From NCBI RefSeq assembly GCF_050268245.1, contig NZ_JBNNGK010000002.1, positions 310,001-374,000 of the forward strand: a stretch of 64,000 bases of DNA. Direction: 5' to 3'. Positions 43,289 to 51,990 of this stretch are shown here, in pieces. Made by a program: the position numbers and the translations under genes. Numbering within the stretch: position 1 is the first letter of the stretch; every line of letters starts with the position of its first letter. Origin of the DNA: JBNNGK01 sp050268245. GTDB lineage: Bacteria > Pseudomonadota > Gammaproteobacteria > Enterobacterales > Enterobacteriaceae. Below the pieces are notes generated by a model. That model was not told where the DNA came from. It saw only the letters and a program-made list of their open reading frames with translations, and did not search any database.

Positions 43289-44176
43289 CTAAGTCAGGCT
43301 TTCTAATCTTGATTTAGGTTTGATGGTCAGCGTTGCGCCCATTGACGCGGTGATAATCGCGGCCAGCGCCAACCATTGCACGCTACTCAAGTGCTCGTTC
43401 AGGAAAAGCATGCCGGAAAGTGCGGCCATCGCGGGTTCAAGGCTCATTAACGTGCCAAAGGTGCGGGCAGGAATTTTAGGCAGGGCGATGATTTCCAGCG
43501 AGTAAGGCAGTGCGGTTGACAGGATCGCCACCGCGAATGCCACGGGCAAAATATCAAGGTTGAACAGCGCGCTGCCGGTTTGCCAGGCGCCAATGGGGCA
43601 GAAAACGATTGCCGCAATCAACGAACCAACCGCAACGGTGCCGGGCCCGTGATCGCCACCGGCTTTTTGACCGAAGATAATGTATATCGCCCAGCATGCC
43701 CCGGCACCCAATGCGCAGGCGGCACCAAACGGATCGATACTGCCCATGCCATGGCCAAGTGGTAGCAAGAACCACAGGCCGGTAATCGCCAGCGCCACCC
43801 AGATAAAATCAATTATCCGACGTGATGAAAACATCGCGACCGCCAGCGGGCCGGTGAATTCCAAGGCGACGGCAATCCCTAACGGCACGGTACGCAGCGA
43901 TAAGTAGAATAAGTAGTTCATCGCTCCCAAAGACAAACCGTATATCAATAACGGCAACCGGCTGCCGACGGCAAAGCGCATGCGCCAAGGGCGGAAGATA
44001 ACAAACAGGATCAATGTCCCCATGCTCAGACGCAGCGTGGTGATCCCTTCGGCACCGACGATCGGGAACAAACTTTTTGCCAACGATGCGCCCCCCTGAA
44101 TGGACACCATTGCCACGATCAACAGACAAATTGGCAGCAACGTCAAAGACGCTTTTGTAGTAACAGACGAAGACAT
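43289..44176 (-). CDS. rhtA: Threonine/homoserine exporter RhtA
   Basis: 295 residues, ten membrane segments in two EamA repeats. MVSIQGGASLAKSLFPIVGAEGITTLRLSMGTLIL at about 24-58 and LEPAMAALSGMLFLNEHLSSVQWLALAAIITAS match E. coli RhtA (YbiF). Exports threonine, homoserine and some amino-acid analogues. Directly before ompX as in E. coli. Confidence 0.94.
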   Translation of the reverse strand: MSSSVTTKASLTLLPICLLIVAMVSIQGGASLAKSLFPIVGAEGITTLRLSMGTLILFVIFRPWRMRFAVGSRLPLLIYGLSLGAMNYLFYLSLRTVPLGIAVALEFTGPLAVAMFSSRRIIDFIWVALAITGLWFLLPLGHGMGSIDPFGAACALGAGACWAIYIIFGQKAGGDHGPGTVAVGSLIAAIVFCPIGAWQTGSALFNLDILPVAFAVAILSTALPYSLEIIALPKIPARTFGTLMSLEPAMAALSGMLFLNEHLSSVQWLALAAIITASMGATLTIKPKSRLESLT

Positions 44177-44571
44177 CCTTTTAGCCTTTTATATGCTCCA
44201 CTAGCACCGGGAGCAGAACCTTAACGCAGAGGAATCGAGTGTAATAGAAATGGCCAGTTTGTGTCTGAGAAAAGCGAACTATGCAGATATTTAAACGATT
44301 GTTAAATAAAAATGCGCGTAAAAGAGCAAAAAATGCGCTATTCGTTGAGAATAATCTGGATATTAAATAGGTGATTTCTGTCACATAAAAGGATAGAATA
44401 CGCCCGAAAATTTAACGGAATTAAGAAGATACACTGTGCTTGAAATTTTCTGTTACACGATACTAAGTGTTAGACAATGATTTTGGGGCAGAGTTTCACG
44501 CTGATTTTTGCTATATTTTCAATGCATGAACAAATGGATTTACTTAATAATAAAACGCGTTTGAGGTGGTT
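44177..44571. other. Divergent promoter region rhtA/ompX
   Basis: 395 bp, AT-rich, without a gene. GCGCGTTTGAGGTGG precedes the ompX ATG. I do not see a confident operator. Confidence 0.5.
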
Positions 44572-45090
44572 ATGAAAAAAATTGCATGTCTTTCCGCAGT
44601 AGCAGCTTGTGTATTAGCAGTGACCGCAGGTACCGCTTTCGCTGGTCAGAGCACCGTGACCGGTGGCTATGCTCAAGGCGACCTTCAAGGTGTTGCTAAC
44701 AAAGCAGACGGCTTCAACCTGAAATATCGTTACGAGTTCGACAACAACCCATTGGGTGTTATCGGTTCTTTCACTCACGTTGAAAAAGATCGTGCTGAAG
44801 CGGGCCAATACAAGAAAGCTCAGTACAACTCTATCACCGCAGGTCCAGCTTACCGTTTCAACGACTGGGCGAGCATCTACGGTGTAATCGGTGTGGGCTA
44901 CGGTAAAAACGTTGATAACGCTCAAAACGGTTCTACCCGTGGCGGCAGCAGCGACTACGGCTTCAGCTACGGTGCTGGTCTGCAGTTCAACCCAATCCAG
45001 GAAGTTGCTCTGGACGTCGGTTACGAGCAGAGCCGCATCCGCAATGTGGACGTTGGTATCTGGAGCGTTGGCGTAGGCTACCGTTTCTAA
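44572..45090 (+). CDS. ompX: Outer-membrane protein OmpX
   Basis: 172 residues from ATG 44572 (GAGGTGGTT upstream; an in-frame GTG at 44566 is too close to it). Signal peptide MKKIACLSAVAACVLAVTAGTAFA. Eight-strand barrel with STVTGGYAQGD at the start and DVGIWSVGVGYRF at the end. Promotes adhesion and counters complement in some species. Codon use is typical of a highly expressed gene. Confidence 0.96.
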   Translation: MKKIACLSAVAACVLAVTAGTAFAGQSTVTGGYAQGDLQGVANKADGFNLKYRYEFDNNPLGVIGSFTHVEKDRAEAGQYKKAQYNSITAGPAYRFNDWASIYGVIGVGYGKNVDNAQNGSTRGGSSDYGFSYGAGLQFNPIQEVALDVGYEQSRIRNVDVGIWSVGVGYRF

Positions 45091-45132
45091 GAATTTCCGC
45101 TAGTGAGCCACGTTGGTGGCACTTGCGACAAA

Positions 45133-45158
45133 AATCCGCCTTCGGGCGGATTTTTTTT
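45133..45158 (+). terminator. Intrinsic terminator of ompX
   Basis: AATCCGCC (45133-45140), UUCG tetraloop, GGCGGATT (45145-45152), and eight T in 45151-45158. Textbook form. Confidence 0.95.
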
Positions 45159-45192
45159 GCCTGCGATTCGACCTGTTTAATCGTCACCGCGC

Positions 45193-45723
45193 CTAAATTG
45201 AGCGTGCCATCACGATGATCGGCTGTTGGTGGTAGACCGAACGATAGCTTTCGCTAAAGCCAATCTTGGTTGCCAGCGTCAGTGACGCACGATTTTCCGG
45301 CGAAATAATACAAACGCTTTTACGGTCCGGCAGGTGCGACTGCGCCCAACTGAGCGCCGCCTGCAACGCTTCGAAAGCATAGCCTTTGCCTTGCGCTGCC
45401 GTGGTCAACACCCAGCCCATTTCCGGTGCATCTAACGCTGGAGCGATCGTGCGGTGATGGTTGGCAAAACCGATATCGCCAAGATAGGTACCGCTCACCT
45501 TGTCGCGCACCGCCCAATAACCATATCCCAATAATGGCCAGAGGCCGGTATAGCGCAATAGACGTGCCCAACTGTCTTCACGATCGCGCGGTGTCGCGCC
45601 GATATAGTGAACGACCTGCGGATCGGCCCACATTGCGGCCAGATCGTCGAAATCGTCTAAGGTATGGGCGTTCAGAATCAGGCGCTCCGTCACCAATCGC
45701 GGCGCGGCGTTTGCTCTGCTCAT
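45193..45723 (-). CDS. RimJ/RimL-type GNAT acetyltransferase
   Basis: 176 residues from ATG 45723 (AGGAATGC upstream). LVTERLILNAHTLDDFDDLAAMWADPQVVHYIG at the N-terminus, GYGYWAVRDKVSGTYLGDIGF, the acetyl-CoA loop AAQGKGYAFEAL, and ENRASLTLATKIGF: the Acetyltransf_3 pattern. Acts on N-terminal amines of proteins or on small amines; target unknown. Confidence 0.87.
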   Translation of the reverse strand: MSRANAAPRLVTERLILNAHTLDDFDDLAAMWADPQVVHYIGATPRDREDSWARLLRYTGLWPLLGYGYWAVRDKVSGTYLGDIGFANHHRTIAPALDAPEMGWVLTTAAQGKGYAFEALQAALSWAQSHLPDRKSVCIISPENRASLTLATKIGFSESYRSVYHQQPIIVMARSI

Positions 45724-45810
45724 GCTGCATTCCTTAATAACATTGGGCAACGTTGAAGCGTTGTCCATAACTGTGTGATAGAGATAGCGTTATACCATTA
45801 ACTCTATCAA

Positions 45811-46250
45811 TCAAGTAAACAAGAATCCGCTGATGCTAAGTACGGTGGTCAATACCGTCCAGGTTTTTAAACTATCGGCAACGGATAAGCCAAGATATTT
45901 GATGACGATCCAAAAACCGGAGTCATTAACGTGTGATAGCCCTGACCCGCCAAAACAGTTGACTAATGTGGCCAACGCTAACTGAATCGCGCTCAGGCCG
46001 CTGACCGCTTCGGACAGTCATCTGGCCGTCGTTAGGATAGCTACCGTGGCGGAACCTTGTGAGGCGCGCAAAACCAGAGAAATGAGAAACGCTGCCGGAA
46101 CCAGCGACATATCGAAATGTGGCCAATCGCAACCTACCTGGCTCTGCCCATCAGGGTGTTTGATGCGATGATTAGCAATGATAACCTGCCTGATAATGCC
46201 AGTGGGGCGATATTACAAGCGAATATCTCGCCGATGGCCACTAAAAAATA
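45811..46250 (-). pseudogene. Remnant of a GntP-family gluconate/organic-acid permease
   Basis: On the minus strand the C-terminal third of a GntP permease can be read: FDMSLVPAAFLISLVLRASQ, GSATVAILTTAR, then a TGA stop, then LSEAVSGL ... GLSHVNDSGFWIVIKYLGL and SVADSLKTWTVLTTVLSISG up to a stop at 45811. Upstream in another frame FLVAIGEIFACNIAPLALSG is visible near 46200-46245. The N-terminal two thirds are missing, so the gene is dead. No functional copy in the window. Confidence 0.85.
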
Positions 46251-46693
46251 AATTAAACACCCGCGTGCAAAATCGTATGTTATGTATAAAAAATACGCTT
46301 GTTTAACCTTGGCATGTACAGGGGTATATCAAGAATTATAAAGTGTGAAGATAATTCGATCTTATTTAGATTTATTGAAGGTTGCTTTATATTAAAAAAA
46401 CATCAGAGGTAGTTGTTTATTCTGAAGTAATGCTTAAGTTATTTTCTTGTTGGAATAAAACACTAAAAATTATAATTTTATCACTTAAATATATCAATGA
46501 TTGTTTTTGTTGTATAATCTTGTCCACGTTGAGTGAGAATTTTCTTACGCCAAAAAGGCGAAAGATGGCAGGCTTAACGTTTAAAAATAACCCAAAAAAC
46601 ATCTAATAAATAACAATAAATAGCATTAATAATTAACATTTGATACATCGTTTGATGTTTATATAACATTCTCCCCAGGTAATAAATATAATA
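46251..46693. other. AT-rich stretch without a convincing gene
   Basis: Very AT-rich, many A and T runs, typical of horizontally acquired, H-NS-bound DNA. A 74-codon frame at 46382-46606 lacks any recognised domain or ribosome site. Probably the upstream region of the ToxR-like gene. Confidence 0.45.
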
Positions 46694-47518
46694 ATGGATA
46701 GCATGAAATATAGAATTAATGGACATATTCTTTTTGATGCGAATGCCGGAAGCTTGAATTTAAAGGACTTTTCAGATGATCCGCTTCCTATTTCAAATCC
46801 GTCAAAACGACTGTTACTGTTATTGATTGCCCATCGTGGCGAGCCGGTCAGCCGCGAGGTGATATTCCGCAAGGTGTGGGATGAGTACGGTATGATCTCA
46901 AGTAATAATAATCTCAATCAATGCGTCAGCAAGTTACGCCGAGTGCTGAAAATGCTGGGAATTGATGAAGAGGTGATTATTACCGTCCCTAAAGTGGGTT
47001 TTATGCTCAGCCAAGATATTGCGATTGAGAACGAGGATCAGGCTCCCCAAATGCCGCTTGAGACGAGAAAATCGTTCACCTCGCCTTCATCGAGCATGTC
47101 GGCATCGGGTGTGAGGCTTAATAGAACTCAACCAGCGCGGCGCGCAGGGCGACGTTGGGGGATGTTCTGCGGTGTGCTGGCACTTACCGTTGTTCTGGTC
47201 GCTGGGGGGGCGCTTTTCGTCACAGGGTTTGGGGAACAGGAAGAGCGGTTTATTGGTGAAACCAGCAGCTGTAAAATTTTTGTTTTGGCGCCGAGCCAAA
47301 CAATTGCCGCAAGCTCAGCGCTTAATCGCGATATTTTGGCATATGCTGACAATCAGCCAGCGCGCTGTAATCGTGAAGAGTATTTACTCGTGGTGCGCAG
47401 CAACCAGATCCGTTCCTACATTTCTGGAATATCAAGGCTGTTCTTAATGAAGTGTAGAATCTTACAAGAACATCATATTGAGATGTGTTACGGCTTACAA
47501 GATGAACAATTACCGTAG
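46694..47518 (+). CDS. ToxR/CadC-like membrane-bound winged-helix regulator
   Basis: 274 residues. N-terminal OmpR-type winged helix at about 8-108 (SKRLLLLLIAHRGEPVSREVIFRKVWDEYG, NNLNQCVSKLRRVLKMLG, ITVPKVGFML). Ser-rich linker, one membrane segment at about 156-178 (MFCGVLALTVVLVAGGALFVTG), then a periplasmic domain of about 95 residues with four Cys. Regulators of this build sense periplasmic or membrane signals and act on virulence, acid or fimbrial genes. The start could be the ATG at 46694 or the one nine bases on. No target operon nearby. Confidence 0.85.
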   Translation: MDSMKYRINGHILFDANAGSLNLKDFSDDPLPISNPSKRLLLLLIAHRGEPVSREVIFRKVWDEYGMISSNNNLNQCVSKLRRVLKMLGIDEEVIITVPKVGFMLSQDIAIENEDQAPQMPLETRKSFTSPSSSMSASGVRLNRTQPARRAGRRWGMFCGVLALTVVLVAGGALFVTGFGEQEERFIGETSSCKIFVLAPSQTIAASSALNRDILAYADNQPARCNREEYLLVVRSNQIRSYISGISRLFLMKCRILQEHHIEMCYGLQDEQLP

Positions 47519-47632
47519 TTGGGTCAATAACGATAAGGTAAAGAGGCATTCATGCTAGTAATGCCCGTATTGGCTCACCTCATCATTGTGTTTGGCTTGA
47601 AACAAGTCCGTCTACCTTTGTGTTATAGCATT

Positions 47633-47663
47633 GCGGGCGTTGCCGCCCGCCTTACTGATTTTT
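47633..47663 (+). terminator. Probable terminator after the ToxR-like gene
   Basis: GCGGGCG (47633-47639), loop TTGC, CGCCCGC (47644-47650); a T-run follows only at 47659-47663, so efficiency is doubtful. Confidence 0.55.
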
Positions 47664-47910
47664 CCAGCGTATAGGAACGATGAAATGTGTTTTTCTGTTT
47701 TTGAGTAGTTAGCAAGTGCTGTTTCAATGAGAGCTCGATCGACTTGTCATTTTTTATCGCCTTCCTGTTACACGGATTATTTAGGGTAAACACGACGCGT
47801 TAATTAATGTTTAAATTTGGTTTTTAATAAATCGATTAATTATAAATATTTATTTTTCAGCTGCAAATAAAAGTGAATTTGCAACTGGAAAGTAATTATC
47901 GAGGGATTGT

Positions 47911-48549
47911 ATGGAAAAAACAATCAGTGCCGGTCACTTTATATTTTATGACGCGATACCGTGGATTAATTTGGGTCTGACATACTTCTTAAAGCCGGAT
48001 ATTATCCATTCTCAGCAAGTTTCTAGCCTTAATGAGTTAAATGAAGCGTTGCGATGCCAACCTCAGCAAACGGTAGTGATGGAGCTGTACGGCACTCATG
48101 AGCGTTTATATGAAGGTGTTCGTTATATATTACAGGCAAAAGAACGTTGGCCAGACACCGCTTGGGTGGTTTTTACTGATGTAGAAAATTACAGTATTTT
48201 GCACCTATTAGCGACGATACCGAATATTTCTTTAGTATCGAAACGTGAGCGGCTAGAGTTTATCCTCACGGGAATTACCTCCGCGCGTTATGCGCTAGGG
48301 TATCAGAGCCCAGAGATAAAACGCATCATTGAGCAACATCCGCTGCCTGCGCCAGTCAAGTTGTTCTCAAACACGGAATGGCAGGTATTAGCATTGATGG
48401 TATCAGGGCTAACGCCACAACGCATTGCCACGACGACACGACGAACGTATAAAACGATCAGCAGTCACAAATTGAACATTTCGCATAAGGTTTGTATTAA
48501 GCAGATGGACTTTATCATGATGCTGCTGGCATTCCGTAAGTGTGCGTAG
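47911..48549 (+). CDS. LuxR-type HTH regulator
   Basis: 212 residues. Receiver-like N-terminal part without the phospho-acceptor residues of a true receiver (HFIFYDAIPWINLGLTYFL; WVVFTDVENYSILHLL). C-terminal LuxR HTH at about 148-205: LFSNTEWQVLALMVSGLTPQRIATTTRRTYKTISSHKLNISHKV. Similar in build to the RcsA/BglJ/FimW-type coregulators of enterobacteria. GAGGGATTGT precedes the ATG. Next to the ToxR-like gene in the same AT-rich stretch; targets unknown. Confidence 0.85.
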   Translation: MEKTISAGHFIFYDAIPWINLGLTYFLKPDIIHSQQVSSLNELNEALRCQPQQTVVMELYGTHERLYEGVRYILQAKERWPDTAWVVFTDVENYSILHLLATIPNISLVSKRERLEFILTGITSARYALGYQSPEIKRIIEQHPLPAPVKLFSNTEWQVLALMVSGLTPQRIATTTRRTYKTISSHKLNISHKVCIKQMDFIMMLLAFRKCA

Positions 48550-48933
48550 TCACTCTGTACTGCTTGTTATATCGGTGACGTATCATTAGTCGTGTACTGT
48601 GCGTAAAACTATGTGGCGGTCTAAAATAAGCGCTACGGTGGTTTTAATTATTTAATTAAGATTTCTTTAAGTCTGGTTTAATAAACTTAAGACCGATGTT
48701 AGCGCGGTTTCCTATGGTGATAATAACACTGGTACATTATTGGCTGATGTTTTTAGTTTGAACAGATGATGTATGATCGCGCGGGCGGTCAAATAATGGT
48801 TGATAGCGCGCTATTCAATGACAAAAATAACGCTTTAGCAGACCGGGAAGCCCAAAGGCATGAGGGATGCGATTGCAACCTCAATAATGCAGTTAAGTAT
48901 AATAAATCCGATAGCGTGACGGTTTACGGTAAA
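48550..48933. other. AT-rich intergenic stretch
   Basis: 385 bp. A 60-codon frame (48766-48948) ends in the terminator of the enolase gene and has no recognised domain. Nothing else supportable. Confidence 0.5.
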
Positions 48934-48962
48934 TTAACCCCGGCCTGATTGGCCAGGGTTAA
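48934..48962 (-). terminator. Terminator hairpin of the fluoride operon
   Basis: TTAACCC (48934-48940) with GGGTTAA (48956-48962), and inner GGCC (48942-48945) with GGCC (48951-48954). It starts nine bases after the enolase stop. On the minus strand only a short T-run follows. Confidence 0.65.
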
Positions 48963-48970
48963 TGGTTCTG

Positions 48971-50257
48971 TTAATGTTTTTTAAACGCCGACTTTCCGGC
49001 AAAGTGAGCGGATGTACCGAGTTGGTCTTCTATTCTCATCAGTTGGTTATACTTTTCGATACGTTCGCCGCGGCAGGGGGCACCCGTTTTGAGATGGCCG
49101 GCACGCAGCGCGACTGTCATATCGGCGATGAAACTGTCCACGGTCTCTCCGCTGCGGTGTGAAATAAAAGCGCCCCAATTATTTTCATGGCAGAGTTGAA
49201 CCGCGTCAAAGGTTTCACTCAAAGAGCCAATCTGATTCAGTTTGATTAACGCGGCATTAGCAAGGTTTTGATCAATGCCGCGCTGTATATACTTCACATT
49301 GGTGACAAACAGATCGTCACCCACTAATTCTATCTGTTCGCCTAACATAGCGTACAAACTTTTCCAGCCTGCCCAGTCATCTTCCGCAAGACCGTCTTCA
49401 ATCAATACGATAGGGAAATCTTTAACTAAGGTCTGGTAGTAGCCAGACATCTCCTGCGAGGACAACTCAGCATTTTCCGTACGCAACTGATACTTACCAT
49501 CACGGTAAAACTCGCTGGATGCCGGATCCATACAGATAACAATATCTTCACCAGGCCGGTAGCCGGCTTTTTCTATCGCCTGAACAATGAGTTCTAGGGG
49601 TTCCCGGTTTGATGATACGGTAGGCGCAAAGCCGCCCTCGTCGCCGACGCCGGTGGACAGGCCCTTTGCCAGCAGAACCTGGCGGAGTGCTTGATAGACT
49701 TCACTTCCCCAGCGCACGGACTCCCTGAAGGTCGGTGCGCCGTAAGGGGCAATCATAAACTCCTGAAAATCAGCGCCTTGGTTACGCGCATGAACGCCTC
49801 CGTTAATGATATTCATGCAGGGAACTGGCATCAGGTTTGCGCCAATTCCGCCGAGATAACGGTACAGCGGCATATGTGATAACTGGGCCGCAAGCCGGGA
49901 AACGGCTAATGAGACGCCCAGTATGGCGTTTGCTCCGAGTCTTTCTTTATTATCGGTACCGTCTAGGGCAAGCATCACGTTGTCGATGCCACGCTGATCG
50001 CGTAGGTCATGCCCCTGCAGATGTGCGTTGATCTCCGTATTAATACTGTTGATCGCATTGAGGACGCCTTTGCCGCCGAAACGTGTTTTATCACCGTCAC
50101 GACGTTCGATGGCTTCACGCGAGCCTGTACTGGCTCCTGATGGCACGGATGCTCTGGCCATGGCACCGCATTGGCTAAAGACATCAACTTCGACGGTTGG
50201 GTTTCCTCTTGAATCAAGAATTTCACGGGCGACGATTTTTTCAATAATAAAGCTCAT
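48971..50257 (-). CDS. Second enolase (fluoride operon)
   Basis: 428 residues, full length for a bacterial enolase, which interconverts 2-phosphoglycerate and phosphoenolpyruvate. ILDSRGNPTVEVDV, the acid/base residues in GDEGGFAP (Glu) and LIKLNQIGSLSET (Lys), and the metal ligands in CMDPASSEF and LIEDGLAEDDW are all present. The housekeeping eno normally lies after pyrG, so this is a paralogue. Last gene of the ppaC-usp-eno operon behind a fluoride riboswitch. Fluoride blocks enolase together with Mg and phosphate, so extra or more tolerant enzyme is a logical defence. Starts 14 bases after the usp gene. Confidence 0.94.
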   Translation of the reverse strand: MSFIIEKIVAREILDSRGNPTVEVDVFSQCGAMARASVPSGASTGSREAIERRDGDKTRFGGKGVLNAINSINTEINAHLQGHDLRDQRGIDNVMLALDGTDNKERLGANAILGVSLAVSRLAAQLSHMPLYRYLGGIGANLMPVPCMNIINGGVHARNQGADFQEFMIAPYGAPTFRESVRWGSEVYQALRQVLLAKGLSTGVGDEGGFAPTVSSNREPLELIVQAIEKAGYRPGEDIVICMDPASSEFYRDGKYQLRTENAELSSQEMSGYYQTLVKDFPIVLIEDGLAEDDWAGWKSLYAMLGEQIELVGDDLFVTNVKYIQRGIDQNLANAALIKLNQIGSLSETFDAVQLCHENNWGAFISHRSGETVDSFIADMTVALRAGHLKTGAPCRGERIEKYNQLMRIEDQLGTSAHFAGKSAFKKH

Positions 50258-50271
50258 ATAAACCTCGAATA

Positions 50272-50691
50272 TCAGTGGGTAATATGTTTAATCAATACAT
50301 CTACAGAGAGATGATTGATAAATTCGCTAGAACGTGAAGATAGCGCGCCAAACAGCCGGTTTTTATGTCCCATGATGACCAAATCAATCCCCGCTTCGGC
50401 GACATAACTTCCAACATCCTTAATACGATGTAGGGTGACGATTTCTTTCACATCGATAGGAAAACGGGCGGATTTAACCAATCGACTTAGCATGGCTTTG
50501 GCGGCAATAATTTCAGCCGACTGGCGGTCTTTGATAAAGGCATCAGAACCGATATCGAGTTCGCGATAATCCTCGGTGAGATGCCCAAGGGTTATCCGGG
50601 TTCCTTGTTGGTAAAAGCGACGGGCGACGCCTTGTAGCAAAAAACGGCCGTCTGTTTCATTGTTAAGTAATAACAGAGCATGTTGATACAT
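50272..50691 (-). CDS. Universal stress protein (UspA family) in the fluoride operon
   Basis: 139 residues. Usp fold: YQHALLLLNNETDGRFLLQGVARRF at the N-terminus, DLVIMGHKNRLFGALSSRSSEFINHLSVDVLIK at the C-terminus, where GHKN..G.........S resembles the UspA nucleotide-binding loop (GX2GX9GS). Usp genes are among the gene types repeatedly found behind fluoride riboswitches. Nine bases after ppaC. Confidence 0.87.
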   Translation of the reverse strand: MYQHALLLLNNETDGRFLLQGVARRFYQQGTRITLGHLTEDYRELDIGSDAFIKDRQSAEIIAAKAMLSRLVKSARFPIDVKEIVTLHRIKDVGSYVAEAGIDLVIMGHKNRLFGALSSRSSEFINHLSVDVLIKHITH

Positions 50692-50700
50692 AGATATTGA

Positions 50701-51603
50701 TTACCTTATGGCGAGTGAGACGGCGGTTGTCAGCCATGGCAAGATCTCTTTTTTTCGACTGATCGCGTTGGGAAGAGAGAGGCTGGCCAGATCCAGCACA
50801 TTGTTCCCTGAGAAATACAGCGTTGAGTTTTGCTGAAAAATATCCGTAATCACTAATAGTGCGATAGCCAGACCGGGTTCTTTGCTTTGTACCGCTAAGG
50901 CAGCCAAGAGATCGGGCAACATGCTGTCTATTGCCGATAGCGATGCCACTTCAATTTGAGAGATCAGCACGCTCAGACCGCTTATTTGATAGCGTTTCGC
51001 GTCTTTCATCAGCAGAGACATGGGCGTTTGCCCGCTAAGATCGGTTTTGGCGGCCAGCAATCCTTGCACAAAGAGATCATAGTCCCGGTGACTGAGGGCG
51101 GATAAAGCGTGTACGGCTGCAATATCCTGCTGGGTGGTTGTCGATGACGTCAGTGCCACGGTGTCACTCAATATTGCCCCTAACATCAAGGTGGCCTGAG
51201 TGGCAGAAATGGGTAGCGTGCTTTCAAGGGTGAGGATTTGCCACAGGACGGTGGCACAACAGCCGACAGCGCGGATCCAGACATCAGGGGGATTTCGCGT
51301 TATCACCGTGCCTAAACGATGATGATCGATAATGCCAACGATATCGCTGAAAGCTAAAGAAGGCGGTCCCTGCTCGACATCGCTAAAGTCGACCAGCCAG
51401 ACCTGTTTGTCGTTGAGTTCGTCCGCTAATAATTCAGGTTGATTGATGCCCGCCTGCTTCAGGATATAGGCGGTTTCGGGAGAGATATCACCCAAACGAA
51501 CAGCTGTCGCGGGTTTTCCAAGGTGGTTTAACCAGTCTGCGGTAACCAGAGCGCTGCAGATGCTATCGCTATCTGGATTGCGATGACCCATTACGTAAAT
51601 CAT
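50701..51603 (-). CDS. ppaC: Manganese-dependent inorganic pyrophosphatase (family II, DHH)
   Basis: 300 residues. DHH-type metal ligands: VMGHRNPDSDS at the N-terminus, WLVDFSDV, and IIDHHRLGT; then the linker and DHHA2 C-terminal domain. SDTVALTSSTTTQQD is the family II substrate-site segment. Hydrolyses pyrophosphate with Mn or Co. First full gene after a fluoride riboswitch; pyrophosphatases are fluoride-sensitive. ATG read from 51603 has AAGGAG at good spacing, and this site can be hidden in a hairpin. Confidence 0.92.
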   Translation of the reverse strand: MIYVMGHRNPDSDSICSALVTADWLNHLGKPATAVRLGDISPETAYILKQAGINQPELLADELNDKQVWLVDFSDVEQGPPSLAFSDIVGIIDHHRLGTVITRNPPDVWIRAVGCCATVLWQILTLESTLPISATQATLMLGAILSDTVALTSSTTTQQDIAAVHALSALSHRDYDLFVQGLLAAKTDLSGQTPMSLLMKDAKRYQISGLSVLISQIEVASLSAIDSMLPDLLAALAVQSKEPGLAIALLVITDIFQQNSTLYFSGNNVLDLASLSLPNAISRKKEILPWLTTAVSLAIR

Positions 51604-51680
51604 ATCGTCTCCTTAGCAACAGCGAAGGAGCGTGAACACAGGGCAAAACGCGCATTTTTATTCATAGAAATACCTGACAT
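51600..51680 (-). CDS. Upstream reading frame in the riboswitch leader
   Basis: ATG read from 51680, AGG six bases upstream: MSGISMNKNARF then ALCSRSFAVAKETI and TGA at 51602-51600. The stop overlaps the ppaC start as ATGA, so translating ribosomes would pass through the hairpin that hides the ppaC ribosome site. No known relative. It may be a leader peptide that couples translation, or chance. Confidence 0.45.
   Translation of the reverse strand: MSGISMNKNARFALCSRSFAVAKETI
51609..51630 (-). promoter_or_regulatory. Hairpin sequestering the ppaC ribosome site
   Basis: CTCCTT (read 51630-51625) pairs with AAGGAG (51614-51609), ten-base loop. AAGGAG is the Shine-Dalgarno of ppaC. Likely part of the translational output of the riboswitch leader. 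Confidence 0.6.
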
Positions 51681-51710
51681 ACGTGCCTAAGGAAAAAGCA
51701 AAAAATGTAT

Positions 51711-51775
51711 ATCAGGCGTCATCATCCGCGCTGGACAGCGCGGCGGTTGGGAAAGGTGGAACACCATCACCTTGG
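51711..51775 (-). promoter_or_regulatory. Fluoride riboswitch (crcB motif)
   Basis: On the minus strand: AAGGTGATGGTGTTCCACC (first stem with the conserved GGNGAUGGNNUUC), AACCGCC, a variable hairpin GCGC...GCGC, then GATGATGACGCCT. These are the conserved blocks of the crcB-type fluoride aptamer in the right order and spacing. It senses fluoride with Mg and switches on the genes behind it, here pyrophosphatase, stress protein and enolase. No clear intrinsic terminator follows, so translation control is more likely. Confidence 0.95.
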
Positions 51776-51780
51776 CAGAA

Positions 51781-51809
51781 ACTATAGGGGAAATTTTATA
51801 CCCGCGCAA
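51781..51809 (-). promoter_or_regulatory. Sigma-70 promoter of the fluoride operon
   Basis: TTGCGC (read 51809-51804), 17-base spacer, TATAGT (51786-51781). Transcription would start near 51775, at the first base of the riboswitch. Confidence 0.8.
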
Positions 51810-51990
51810 TCACCGTTGTGCGTTGCGGCCGTTCCTTGTTAATTCAACATTGCCACATCTATGGCGTATTGGGCTGAATAAACAGGATTTTTATTCAGGT
51901 GTCGAGCGGAATAAATAAAGTAGGAAGTGTCTTTAGCCGGTGCGTTGGGACGGAGTTTAACACCAGCCCCCCCCAACCGCATCACGCCAT
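51810..51990. other. Intergenic stretch between fluoride operon and betT
   Basis: No gene seen; a C-rich run lies at 51966-51974. Confidence 0.5.

Noticed and set aside
46382..46606. 74-codon frame in AT-rich DNA
   Set aside because: No recognisable domain and an amino-acid mix expected by chance in A/T-rich sequence.
48766..48948. 60-codon frame before the enolase terminator
   Set aside because: Runs into the terminator of the opposite gene and has no convincing ribosome site.
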